From Lachnospiraceae bacterium UBA7480 (lineage in GTDB: Bacteria > Bacillota > Clostridia > Lachnospirales > Lachnospiraceae), in contig DLOQ01000180.1 in NCBI GenBank assembly GCA_002479655.1, forward strand, positions 7,621 through 25,888: 18,268 bases of DNA. Direction: 5' to 3'. The position numbers and the translations under genes are program-made. This document shows positions 1 to 7,232 of this stretch, piece by piece. The notes under the pieces were generated by a model. That model had not been told where the DNA came from. It saw nothing but the letters and a program-made list of their open reading frames with translations, and ran no database searches. How positions within the stretch are numbered: the first letter of the stretch is position 1; each line of letters starts with the position of its first letter.

Positions 1-12
1 CTCGCGCACTGC

Positions 13-735
13 TCATTGCTTACCTGTATATTCTATGCTTTCAATAAAATCCTCCAGACATATCTGCTTTTCATGGATGATCTGCGCATTATCTACACCG
101 ACATACCTGAAATGCCATGGTTCATAGCTGATTCCGGTAATTTCCTCTTTGCCCTGCGGGTAACGCAGTATAAATCCGTATTTGTGCGCATTTTCCGCAA
201 GCCACAGATAAACGTCCTCATTCTCACACCGCTCCTTATCCGCATTGATATCAACGGCAATCCCCAGTTGATGCTCGCTTGTCCCCGGAACCGCAACCCA
301 TTCTTCCGCGATCTTTTCCGCCCTTGATCGGGAATATCCTTCATTCATATAGGCTCGTACTTTTTCAAGAAATATTTCTTCCTGCTCTTCCGCTGACCGG
401 TATCCTTCCCGCACGATCGGATATAGCCCTTCCGCCCTCATATCATCAAACATTTGCTGTAACTGAGGATATATTCTGGAATCCACTTTTTCTCCGTTGG
501 CTAATTCCGTCAACTCGATCTCATAGTCATCCGGTATATAATTATTACGATTCACCAAAATGAGATTCCAGCCATTTTCCACACTGGCAACAGGATGCGT
601 ATTGACACGAAAAGGAAACCCGGAATTGCCTGAATCCATGATTCTGTAAAAAACCGCTATCCATATCAAAAGCATCAGCAGCATGACAGCCGCAATTTTT
701 ATTTTATATTGATTTCTTTTTTTGCGCCGCTTCAT
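13..735 (-). CDS. VanY/DacB-type D-alanyl-D-alanine carboxypeptidase (peptidase M15B), membrane-anchored
   Basis: A 240-residue protein with a very basic N-terminus (MKRRKKRNQYK), one membrane segment at about residues 13-30, and an extracellular catalytic domain from about 55 on. The M15 zinc motifs are intact: SEHQLGIAVD at 153-162 supplies His155 and Asp162, and EPWH at 205-208 supplies the catalytic Glu205 and the third zinc ligand His208. The family removes the terminal D-Ala from peptidoglycan stem peptides, so it probably acts outside the membrane in wall maturation. The length fits the single-domain D,D-carboxypeptidase group. The Shine-Dalgarno is weak (AAAGAGA, about 8 bases before the ATG). 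No vanHAX-type genes lie nearby, so nothing here points to glycopeptide resistance. It is monocistronic in this window, because a terminator separates it from yqeY upstream. Confidence 0.9.
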   Translation of the reverse strand: MKRRKKRNQYKIKIAAVMLLMLLIWIAVFYRIMDSGNSGFPFRVNTHPVASVENGWNLILVNRNNYIPDDYEIELTELANGEKVDSRIYPQLQQMFDDMRAEGLYPIVREGYRSAEEQEEIFLEKVRAYMNEGYSRSRAEKIAEEWVAVPGTSEHQLGIAVDINADKERCENEDVYLWLAENAHKYGFILRYPQGKEEITGISYEPWHFRYVGVDNAQIIHEKQICLEDFIESIEYTGKQ

Positions 736-829
736 AAATTTTCTCTTTGTCCCTTTCTAAACCTGATACAAAAATTCCTGTCATCCTATATAACGAATCA
801 GTCGGGCAAAGATTTTCACGAATTAAATA

Positions 830-849
830 AGAGCCGGTTTCCCGGCTCT
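830..849 (-). terminator. Rho-independent terminator after yqeY
   Basis: GAGCCGG (831-837) pairs with CCGGCTC (842-848) around a 4-base loop, with one more A-T pair outside. Read on the minus strand the stem is followed by a moderately U-rich tract (TTATTTAATT). It lies about 55 bases after the yqeY stop and before vanY, so it probably ends the yqeY transcript. Confidence 0.7.
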
Positions 850-904
850 CCCAAGCTAAAATGTCTATTTCATATTAATCCCCGACTTAAATAAGCGTGA
901 ACTA

Positions 905-1342
905 TTATTGGCACAGCTTCGCAACGACCTGATTGATCACCTTGCCGTCCGCCTTGCCTTTCAGCTCGCCCATAACGGCTTTCATGATCTGTCCTTTATT
1001 CTTTGTTGCAAGCACATCCGCAAATTTATCCTTCAGAACCGCCTCTACCTCTGCTTCCGACATCATCTGCGGCGCATATTCCGAGATGACATTATAACGT
1101 GTCTGATATTCCTCCAGCAGTTCTTTCCTGTCTGCCGGACAGCCGTCGATCTGCTCCTTGACCGTCTTCATCTCCTTCAAGATCACGCGGTTTGTCAGTT
1201 CCTCCGGGATATCCTCCCGACATCCTTCATCGATCGCTGCTTTCTTCACCGCCGATACCAGAGAGGAAATTGCGTCCTTTCTTGCCTTATCGTGCGCCTT
1301 CATAGCCGCGATCATATCCTTTTGCAGTGTTTCCATTTTCAT
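905..1342 (-). CDS. yqeY: GatB/YqeY domain-containing protein
   Basis: A 145-residue protein starting MKMETLQKDMIAAMKAHDK and carrying the typical YqeY features: an N-terminal helix pair with RKDAISSLVSAVKKAAID, a central acidic helical part, and a C-terminal region ending GKADGKVINQVVAKLCQ that resembles the tail domain of GatB. YqeY is a widespread stand-alone relative of the tRNA-binding tail of GatB. Its exact role is not settled, though a link to tRNA or translation quality is usually assumed. The open frame continues upstream to 1405, but the start at 1342 is chosen because GAGGAGGA lies about 8 bases before it and homology begins there. That Shine-Dalgarno falls inside the last recognisable codons of the Rhs remnant upstream. 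No clear promoter was found close by. Confidence 0.88.
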   Translation of the reverse strand: MKMETLQKDMIAAMKAHDKARKDAISSLVSAVKKAAIDEGCREDIPEELTNRVILKEMKTVKEQIDGCPADRKELLEEYQTRYNVISEYAPQMMSEAEVEAVLKDKFADVLATKNKGQIMKAVMGELKGKADGKVINQVVAKLCQ

Positions 1343-1348
1343 ACTTCT

Positions 1349-1753
1349 TTTCCTCCTCATATAAAAGCTCACTGTCATAATAAACAAAGCAGGCGCGCTT
1401 TCCATTTTCGGTCAATTCAAAACGCAATCCCTCAGCATCATAGAGATTTTTCTGAACTCTGCCATCTTCTGTCTCTACCTTGGTCTGCTGGTGTCTGCTG
1501 TTGTAAACAAAACGGCGCACGCCTTCTTTTGCTTCTATTATACCGCCTTGCCGGTCATAAATAAAGTATCTTTTTTCATTTGTTTCTACATTTTCAAGAT
1601 TATCAAGCTGATTTTTTTGTTATAAAAATATATGATTTTTCCGTTTTTATTCTTTTTTTCTGTCCGATTTCCAGCTTTATCATAGGAATAAGATGTTGAA
1701 TCCCCATTTCTTTTTTCTTCCAGTAAATAACATTCCCTTTTATTCTGAGATTT
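1349..1753 (-). pseudogene. Rhs/YD-repeat gene fragment, frameshifted
   Basis: The minus strand encodes typical YD repeats in two frames. From 1753 down to about 1619 the frame reads DSTSYSYDKAGNRTEKK and on to IIYFYNKK. After an A7 run (T7 at 1612-1618) the repeat pattern continues in another frame: QLDNLENVETNEKRYFIYD, then RRFVYNSRHQQTKVETEDG and LYDAEGLRFELTENGK, ending near YYDSELLYEEE at about 1349. One base lost from an A8 tract would explain the shift. There is no start codon, signal or wall-anchoring part, so this is a dead remnant of a large Rhs protein. The end matches the place where the Rhs piece at 2674-3600 begins, so the two were probably adjacent in one ancestral gene. Confidence 0.82.
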
Positions 1754-1832
1754 TTATTCCATCAAAATAGTTTTATCTATTGTGCCATATTTTCAGCAAT
1801 AAATTTTATTGGATTTTGCAAACGGATTGATT

Positions 1833-1863
1833 TTGACTTTTTCGATATCGTGTGTGCTAGAGA
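1833..1863 (+). promoter_or_regulatory. Possible promoter of the small gene at 1891
   Basis: TTGACT at 1833-1838 is followed after 19 bases by TAGAGA at 1858-1863, with TG one base in front of it (extended -10 type). The spacing is long and the -10 poor, so this is tentative. A small hairpin GAGAT-TATC-ATCTC at 1860-1873 lies just before the ribosome binding site. The rest of 1754-1832 is AT-rich, with nothing recognisable in it. Confidence 0.3.
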
Positions 1864-1890
1864 TTATCATCTCGGAAAGGAGGTACCCCT

Positions 1891-2181
1891 ATGAGAGATA
1901 CAGATTTTTCCCAACTTCTTTTTGTGCATCTGGAAGAACGTGAGCATAACAATGTTTATCAAAATCTGCAACAAGATACCGAATATCTGGAAGCAACAGC
2001 GGAAGAAGCAGAACTTTGTGAACAGTATGAAAATCTGGAATTATCTGAAGAACAGCGGAATGTTATCAAGAAATGGATAGCCGCCATTCATGCTCAGAAC
2101 GCAGCCTACACTTCGGTAGTGTTCCGCATGGCGATGCAGTGTTGTTTTACTCCGCTTGTGCAGCTAGTTGATTTGAAGTAA
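1891..2181 (+). CDS. Small acidic helical protein of unknown function
   Basis: A 96-residue protein with a textbook ribosome binding site (AAGGAGG, 7 bases before the ATG), so it is probably translated. The sequence is acidic and helical in the first two thirds (EYLEATAEEAELCEQYENLELSEEQ). It ends in a more hydrophobic helix (FRMAMQCCFTPLVQLVDL) that does not look like a normal membrane span. Small proteins of this build, with a conserved helix near 'MG/AMQ', are common in Clostridia and often sit near mobile or accessory genes; that comparison is from memory. It is the only plus-strand gene within the Rhs remnant region and faces the immunity gene convergently. A regulatory or phage-derived origin is possible but nothing in the sequence proves it. 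Confidence 0.6.
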   Translation: MRDTDFSQLLFVHLEEREHNNVYQNLQQDTEYLEATAEEAELCEQYENLELSEEQRNVIKKWIAAIHAQNAAYTSVVFRMAMQCCFTPLVQLVDLK

Positions 2182-2191
2182 TTACAAAAAA

Positions 2192-2237
2192 ATCGGAGGT
2201 ATTCCAAGACTTTTTCAAATCTAGAAATACCTCCGAT
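2192..2237. terminator. Bidirectional terminator between the small gene and the immunity gene
   Basis: A perfect 12-bp stem, ATCGGAGGTATT (2192-2203) against its complement at 2226-2237, encloses a 22-base loop. On the minus strand it is followed by seven T residues (A run at 2186-2192 on the plus strand), an efficient terminator for the immunity gene. On the plus strand it is followed by GGGTTTTAATT, so it may also stop the small gene. Confidence 0.8.
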
Positions 2238-2248
2238 ACGGGTTTTAA

Positions 2249-2671
2249 TTAAATATTATTCATCATCGCTTTAAATGGTGGATGTCCTGTTTCCACATTT
2301 CTTAATTGGGAAGGTTTTCTAAATCTTAAACTTGTTTCAAAGTTAAAAATGATTCGATGTTCATTCATTTCATTCAATGAAATATTAATCCATATTGGAA
2401 CAAATGGCGACTGGCATGCCACTAAATTTACTGTTTCATCAACAGTCAACAATCTATTTCCCACATTTTTCTCACTCAAAGCAATTAATCTCATTTGATT
2501 ATCAAGTCCATTAAATGGCTTATCCTTTTCATAAACAGGTATGATTTTAAATCTAAGACTTTTATCATCTAATTTCATATCCCCCATAATCTCATTTATT
2601 GTCATCATAAGATTATCATAGAAAATAGATTTATTCATTTCTTTCAACTTTATCATATCCTCTTTCTCCAT
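2249..2671 (-). CDS. Probable immunity protein for the Rhs C-terminal toxin
   Basis: A 140-residue soluble protein, mixed alpha/beta by its pattern, with no signal peptide or membrane span. The C-terminal part has a distinctive run, NFETSLRFRKPSQLRN followed by GHPPF. The call rests on context: its ATG lies two bases after the stop codon of the Rhs tail on the same strand, has no strong Shine-Dalgarno of its own, and so is probably translated by reinitiation. A small gene directly after an Rhs C-terminal domain is the standard place for a cognate immunity gene. It is AT-rich like the toxin tail and unlike the Rhs core, which fits tail and immunity gene being acquired together. I do not assign a named immunity family. 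Confidence 0.72.
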   Translation of the reverse strand: MEKEDMIKLKEMNKSIFYDNLMMTINEIMGDMKLDDKSLRFKIIPVYEKDKPFNGLDNQMRLIALSEKNVGNRLLTVDETVNLVACQSPFVPIWINISLNEMNEHRIIFNFETSLRFRKPSQLRNVETGHPPFKAMMNNI

Positions 2672-2673
2672 AA

Positions 2674-3600
2674 TTAAGGCATATTTCTAATTAGACCATT
2701 ATAAAATATCTTCGAATCAATTACATAATTTGACATAGATGTTTCAAATTCTCCAATTCTAATCCATGCGTTATCAATATCTAATCCTGCATTTCTAAAA
2801 ACGGTTGGATAATTCATTGCTTGTACTGTAGTAGGTTGAAAATGCCCAGACTCATTCGTTATAAGCCTAACATATCCTTGTGAATTAACTTTCATTGTCC
2901 CAGCCGCTTGTACTGAATTGCCACCAGCTAAATATGAATGTCCTCTACCGATATGTAGATTGCCATCCATATCTATCACAAAATCAACATTTTTAATACC
3001 ATTTTCTATATGTATCCTGCCATTTTCTGCTGTATAATTAAAGCTTTTCCCTGCTTGATTATCATTTGGAAATTTATTACTTATTGTCTGTACAGAACCA
3101 CTGCCACCCTCTACATTACCTTGTGTAGTCTGTTCCGTCCGCGTATTTACCGTCTTCTCATCCGTATCCCCTGTAGCTGCGTTTCCACAGAAAGCTGCAT
3201 CATACCCGCTCGGATCATAATATACCACCGGATTGCTGTCACAGTACGCGTACAGGTTCAGCCCGTCCCCCTGATAGACATCCTCCTGTATGAAATGCCC
3301 ATATACAGGGTTATAATATCTTGCCCTTAAGTAATACTGCCCTGTCAGCTCATCATACTGCTGTCCCGTATAGCGGATGCGGTTAGGGAATAATTCCTGC
3401 TCTTCCAGCCCCATGCCGAATGCATCATACAGATAGCTGTTCTGAATGTCCCCATTTTCCCCGACTGTCAGAAACGCCGTGCTTAGCTGCTCGTCCCTAT
3501 GGTAGTAGGAAAGATCTTCTCCTCTCCGGACAGCATCAATTCCCATGCCCTGATGATAGCTTACAGGACTTTGGTTTGACTTCTGATTATCCCCTCCTTA
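2674..3600 (-). pseudogene. Orphan Rhs core end with C-terminal toxin-like domain
   Basis: The open frame runs from just after a TAA at about 3601. The first ATG is at 3546 (290 residues) and has no usable ribosome binding site, so it looks like a 5'-truncated Rhs gene. From that ATG, residues 12-115 are the conserved Rhs core: LSYYHRDEQLSTAF, NRIRYTGQQYDELTGQYYLRARYYNP, ending at YYDPSGY. After a linker (116-160) comes a variable tail with ENGRIHIENG, HIGRGHSYLAGG and TNESGHFQPT. Tails placed after the DPxG boundary are normally secreted toxins delivered to neighbouring cells. This tail is not assigned to a named family. A good Shine-Dalgarno (AAGGAGGGG) lies at about 3592-3600, but no ATG, GTG or TTG follows it in frame. 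Without the upstream Rhs shell and export signals it is most likely a silent reserve cassette. Confidence 0.75.
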
Positions 3601-3629
3601 AATAATTGTTTTGTTATCCTATTAGAAGT

Positions 3630-4631
3630 TTATTTCAGCACTCCGCCCACATCCTGTATCCTGATCAACACATTGCCATGCTCGTCCTGCTGATACTGAA
3701 AGAGGTTGCTGTCCTCCAGACATTCAAGTGGCACCTGCAGTTCGATCCCGCTCTCTAAGACGATCTTTTGTTTTTTCTTCAGCTTCCGTTCCGTCTTCTT
3801 TCCGACCTCTACCGGCTTATCGGCGATCTGCAGCTCCTCCACTTTCTCACGATAGACTTCCTTCGCTCTTTCATTGTCGGCAAACAGTCTTTCCTCCATC
3901 TTCACCGGACTGATCTCACCCATTTCCACTGCCTCGGACGCCGCTTCCTGACGATATTCAAATACCTTCTTCGGCGCTTCCTCATGTTCCTTATAACATT
4001 CCTTGATCGTATCCAGAACCGCATTTTCAAAGACAGTGACCATCTCTTTTTCTGACTTCTTCAGTTCCAGCCGCAGGATGCGCTCCGCCATATAATTGAC
4101 CATTTCTCCGTCTATGTAACACTTGCTGTCCGACATCCAGACCTTTCTTTCATAAAGGTTGATATAGAAATAATCATACTCCTTCTGGGTATGGGACGGC
4201 AGAAGCCTGCCGCTCTGCTTCCAGATCACCTGTCCGTCCTCCGTCATGTCGCAGGTGAATTTCGTCTGATAATTTAATTTGAAAAACGCGATGACCGGCT
4301 GCTCCTCCACGGTCGCCCACAAAAACAGACCGCTTCCCGCGCCCAGACTGACCGCCTCTCCAAGAAGATCGTGCATCTCATCCGTTACCACATCCACAAA
4401 TGCCGCAAAATCCTCCTCTTTCTCCGGCAGCACACCCGCCAGAAAGGAATCCTCCGAAAACCTTGCTTTCTTGGCAGCAACATTATCATAATTATACGCA
4501 TACAGCTGCAAAATATACTGATAGATCTCTCCATCCGGATCTAACTGATATTCATTATAATCCACAAACTTCTTTGCCGCGTCGATGGAACTTAAAAAAC
4601 ATTTGGATAATTCAACTTTTGATGCGTTCAT
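3630..4631 (-). CDS. Nucleoid-associated protein, NdpA/YejK (NA37) family
   Basis: A 333-residue soluble protein, almost the same length as E. coli YejK (335). Resemblance is seen at ARFSEDSFLAGVLPEKEEDF, which matches the YejK segment 'FSEESELAQ...GEEDFLAF', at a central block with YDYFYINLYERKVW, and at a C-terminal ESGIELQVPLECL with a beta-rich end. The middle (about 215-285) is charged and Lys/Glu-rich. YejK binds the nucleoid; its function is not well defined. The ribosome binding site is AGAGGGGGA. The gene follows the thioesterase gene by 15 bases, so the two form an operon. It ends 29 bases before the open frame of the truncated Rhs piece on the same strand, with no terminator seen between, so the Rhs tail and immunity gene may be read from this operon's promoter. 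Confidence 0.75.
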   Translation of the reverse strand: MNASKVELSKCFLSSIDAAKKFVDYNEYQLDPDGEIYQYILQLYAYNYDNVAAKKARFSEDSFLAGVLPEKEEDFAAFVDVVTDEMHDLLGEAVSLGAGSGLFLWATVEEQPVIAFFKLNYQTKFTCDMTEDGQVIWKQSGRLLPSHTQKEYDYFYINLYERKVWMSDSKCYIDGEMVNYMAERILRLELKKSEKEMVTVFENAVLDTIKECYKEHEEAPKKVFEYRQEAASEAVEMGEISPVKMEERLFADNERAKEVYREKVEELQIADKPVEVGKKTERKLKKKQKIVLESGIELQVPLECLEDSNLFQYQQDEHGNVLIRIQDVGGVLK

Positions 4632-4646
4632 TGTTTCCCCCTCTTC

Positions 4647-5048
4647 CTATTGCTCACCAATTCTAAAATATGTCAGGATCAGCTTACAGATCTCCGTCCC
4701 TTTATCATCCCTGATCATCACGTCAAATAAAGATATGGTTCTGCCATTGCGGATCACATTGGCTTCCGCCTCGATATATTCCGTATCCTTAGCGGGATTC
4801 AGATAATGGATCTCCGCCGATGAAGTCGTGACGATCCCTCCATAACTCATAGCGGCATGTCCGCCAACCGTATCCGCCAACGTAAATAAACAGCCTCCGT
4901 GAACATAGTCCATTGGATTATTACAGCTTGCATCCAAAACAACTCTGCCCTTCGCATGCCCTTCCCTCAGCTCTGTAATACGGATCCCCGTCTTAGCGAT
5001 AAATCCCTGCTGCTTTTCATGAAGTTCATTTAATTCTTCACATGTCAT
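4647..5048 (-). CDS. PaaI-type hotdog-fold thioesterase
   Basis: A 133-residue single hotdog domain. The family signature is present: an N-P before YVHGGCLFTLADTVGGHAA, with HGG at 50-52 and Asp59 on the central helix, then SAEIHYLNPAKDTEYIEAEA and a final strand pair. Relatives hydrolyse acyl-CoA or aryl-acyl-CoA thioesters as tetramers. The substrate here cannot be read from sequence, and the neighbouring genes give no pathway. The start is at 5048, where GGGAG precedes the ATG by about 11 bases. It is the first gene of an operon with the NdpA-type gene. Confidence 0.88.
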   Translation of the reverse strand: MTCEELNELHEKQQGFIAKTGIRITELREGHAKGRVVLDASCNNPMDYVHGGCLFTLADTVGGHAAMSYGGIVTTSSAEIHYLNPAKDTEYIEAEANVIRNGRTISLFDVMIRDDKGTEICKLILTYFRIGEQ

Positions 5049-5134
5049 ACCATTATCATCTCCCTGATCCTACAAAATACCCTTTTGCAAAATAAGAATA
5101 TCAAAGCCAAACAGAAATAACTCATGCAGAGAAT

Positions 5135-5164
5135 ATTATAATTCATTCCCCCTACAGATTACAA
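5135..5164 (-). promoter_or_regulatory. Probable sigma-A promoter of the thioesterase operon
   Basis: On the minus strand TTGTAA (5159-5164) is followed after 18 bases by a perfect TATAAT (5135-5140). The leader to the thioesterase start is about 80 bases. The 255-base divergent spacer 5049-5303 holds this promoter, the opposite one at 5240, and two AAAATTGC repeats near 5190-5210 of unknown meaning. Confidence 0.55.
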
Positions 5165-5239
5165 TACCCAAAATGATACTCTCCGGCAAAATTGCCCAAT
5201 AAAATTGCACTCCGTGGGAATCAAATGCTTCAATATTTA

Positions 5240-5268
5240 TTGCAAATATCAAACGACTAATTTATAAT
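5240..5268 (+). promoter_or_regulatory. Sigma-A promoter of the 5304-7081 operon
   Basis: TTGCAA (5240-5245) lies 17 bases before a perfect TATAAT (5263-5268). The start of transcription would be about 30 bases before the start codon at 5304. Confidence 0.72.
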
Positions 5269-5303
5269 TAAATATATGGATCGATATTGGGGAGACAAAA
5301 GAT

Positions 5304-5537
5304 ATGACAGAAAACGACTTTCTTCATTTAAAACCCGGCACCGTTATCTCCGACAGGTTTGACAAAAATATTTATTTCGTGATTTTCGACACAGATGAAA
5401 TGGGTACTGCATACAAAGGAAACAAATATAGAGTATATGGCGCAAAACAGATCGATTGCGATACAAATCTCATAAGAATAAGCCTTAGTAATTATCAATT
5501 TTGGGAAATCGAAGGAAAAATAACAAATCAACAATAA
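5304..5537 (+). CDS. Small hypothetical protein, 77 residues
   Basis: A 77-residue soluble protein rich in beta-type and aromatic residues (LKPGTVISDRF, NIYFVIFDTDEMG, YQFWEIEGKI), which suggests a compact beta-barrel-like fold. No family was recognised. It is probably real: GGGGAG lies 9 bases before the ATG and a good promoter lies upstream. It is the first gene of a two-gene operon, since the start of the triple-domain membrane protein follows its stop codon by 11 bases. The pairing suggests a shared function but does not show what it is. Confidence 0.6.
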   Translation: MTENDFLHLKPGTVISDRFDKNIYFVIFDTDEMGTAYKGNKYRVYGAKQIDCDTNLIRISLSNYQFWEIEGKITNQQ

Positions 5538-5548
5538 GGGAGAAACAC

Positions 5549-7081
5549 ATGGACAACAATCAAATGGGAATGGAAACTTCCGCTCAGACGGCGACGCCTC
5601 CAAAAAAGGGCAAAGGCGCAAAGGTTGTATTTATTATTCTGGGAATCGTTCTGGCAGTTCTTCTATTGGGCGTCGGGGGATTCTTTGCATGGGGAGCAAT
5701 GGAAAACAAAAACCTTGAAGCCGGCGAAGCTCTCATCATGGCATTTATGAAGGATTATGACCGTTTGAAACTGGAGGATGCTTATGAGCTTTTCCATCCT
5801 GATGTCCGCGAGGAGACGATAGAGGACCAATTGGATATGTATTCCGTATCTGATCTGGAGGAATTGGAAGACTATCTCGACATGTATTTTGGCGGTCTGG
5901 AACTGGAATATGAAATCAATAAATCCACAAGACTGTCAAAGGAGGAACTGGAAGACACTCTTTCGGAGATTTACAGCACGTTCAAGGTTCGGCTGGATAT
6001 TTCCCAAGCGTATGCTTATCAGGTGACAGAAACCTATTCCGGCAAAAACGGAACATTGAAGGTCGTTGACCAGTATATTGTAGCAAAAGAAGACGGCGAA
6101 TGGTATATTATCGCAGTATTCACGAAAAAGGTCGTAAAGAATAATGTCACTTTTACATTGACCGCGGATGAGGATGAAGTCCTCGATACCTTGGAGGCAT
6201 TCATGGAAGTTTACGGACGTCTGGATGTGGAGTCGGCATATCAATTTTATCATCCTGATATCAAGGACGCAGTCACAGAACTTGTTCTGGGCAATGTTTC
6301 TCTGGACAGCCTGGAAGAGTATGCAGAAGTATTGAGCAGCTTTTATGGCGGGTATTCAATTGAATATGAGGTTCTTCAGTCAAGGTATCTGTCAGATAAA
6401 GAACTGGAAGATTTTATTTCGGAGACGGAAGAATTCTATGGAATGCAGTTTAATGCCGATTTTTCGGATGCCTGTGCATGTCAAATCCAGGAGACCATTT
6501 CCGGAGATAACGGAACGGCGGTTATCCTTGAAACATTTTATTTTGGAAAAGAGGACGGGAAATGGTATATCCTTGATATTGTCACGGATGAATATGTCTC
6601 TTCTGATATACAAAATCCGGATCAGGGAAGTTCCGCAGGCGGATATGATGCTTCTGAGGGATTTGATACCAGTGAAGAGGCTTTGGATCAATTTATCCGC
6701 GAATATGGCAATATGAATATCGAAGCGTCATATGAGGCTGTGCACCCTGTGCTCCGGGATGCTTTCCTGCAGGTTTTTCTGGAAAACAAAGGCGCAAGCA
6801 GCGTGGAAGAATATGAAGCCGCTATGGCTAACACTTACGGCAGCTTTACATTTACCTATGAAATTTCGGAACAATACACATTATCGGATGAAGAATTGGA
6901 AAATTTCCTTGTCCACATTTATGAAACCTATGGCGTACAACTGGATATTTCCATATGTGATTTATACGCAATAGTGGAAACCTATGAAACAGGCAGTGAT
7001 ACCGTGAATCTGACAGAGGTAATCGCAGTCGGAAAAGACGGGAACAAGTGGTTCGTTGTTGAAGCGCTCACCATTGGATAA
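5549..7081 (+). CDS. Membrane-anchored protein with three tandem NTF2-like-looking domains
   Basis: A 510-residue protein. Residues 1-25 are cytoplasmic and basic (PPKKGKGAK), and 26-49 form a membrane segment (VVFIILGIVLAVLLLGVGGFF). The rest should be outside the cell, since no other span exists. The outer part holds three copies of one domain, at about 57-202, 207-350 and 375-510. Each copy shows the same order: a helix with [FM]..[DE]Y..[LM][DN][LIV]E[AS][AS]YE, then HPD/HP, a second helix with EEYE, then L[SD].[DE]ELE[DN], a beta region, and VGK-DG-[KE]W[YF][IV][IV]. The DG-x-W-Y strand is common in NTF2-like or DUF4878-like folds, an inferred match. A Ser/Gly-rich linker (355-373) precedes copy three. 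The start at 5549 is preferred over 5501 because AAGGGAG precedes it and the upstream codons overlap the previous gene. Confidence 0.72.
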   Translation: MDNNQMGMETSAQTATPPKKGKGAKVVFIILGIVLAVLLLGVGGFFAWGAMENKNLEAGEALIMAFMKDYDRLKLEDAYELFHPDVREETIEDQLDMYSVSDLEELEDYLDMYFGGLELEYEINKSTRLSKEELEDTLSEIYSTFKVRLDISQAYAYQVTETYSGKNGTLKVVDQYIVAKEDGEWYIIAVFTKKVVKNNVTFTLTADEDEVLDTLEAFMEVYGRLDVESAYQFYHPDIKDAVTELVLGNVSLDSLEEYAEVLSSFYGGYSIEYEVLQSRYLSDKELEDFISETEEFYGMQFNADFSDACACQIQETISGDNGTAVILETFYFGKEDGKWYILDIVTDEYVSSDIQNPDQGSSAGGYDASEGFDTSEEALDQFIREYGNMNIEASYEAVHPVLRDAFLQVFLENKGASSVEEYEAAMANTYGSFTFTYEISEQYTLSDEELENFLVHIYETYGVQLDISICDLYAIVETYETGSDTVNLTEVIAVGKDGNKWFVVEALTIG

Positions 7082-7105
7082 GATATTTCTTTCCGGAAAA
7101 ATCAT

Positions 7106-7132
7106 TTGACAATCGGAAGGCAGTGTGATAAT
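7106..7132 (+). promoter_or_regulatory. Promoter of tRNA-Arg
   Basis: A perfect TTGACA (7106-7111) with GATAAT at 7127-7132 after 15 bases. The spacing is short for sigma-A. It lies about 25 bases upstream of the mature tRNA. Confidence 0.5.
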
Positions 7133-7156
7133 CTATTATTCGGACACAATGTCCAT

Positions 7157-7230
7157 GTGCGCGTAGCTCAGCTGGATAGAGCGTCTGGCTACGGACCAGA
7201 AGGTCGTGGGTTCGAATCCTGTCGCGCACG
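7157..7230 (+). tRNA. tRNA-Arg (anticodon ACG)
   Basis: A 74-base cloverleaf. The acceptor GTGCGCG pairs with CGCGCAC. The D-stem is GCTC/GAGC with an AGCTGGATA loop. The anticodon stem TCTGG/CCAGA encloses CTACGGA, giving anticodon ACG for arginine CGN codons, normally edited to ICG. The T-arm carries TTCGAAT. The discriminator base is G7230. CCA is not encoded. The T-stem (GTGGG/CCTGT) has three G-U pairs, but clostridial tRNA-Arg genes often look like this. Confidence 0.95.
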
Positions 7231-7232
7231 TG

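Noticed and set aside
13..735. Glycopeptide-resistance vanY
   Set aside because: Only the peptidase gene is present; no vanHAX or VanRS-type genes are next to it, so a general wall peptidase is more likely.
908..1564. Long plus-strand open frame (218 codons) opposite yqeY and the Rhs piece
   Set aside because: The translation is Leu/His/Arg-rich with no domain pattern, and yqeY on the other strand fully explains the region.
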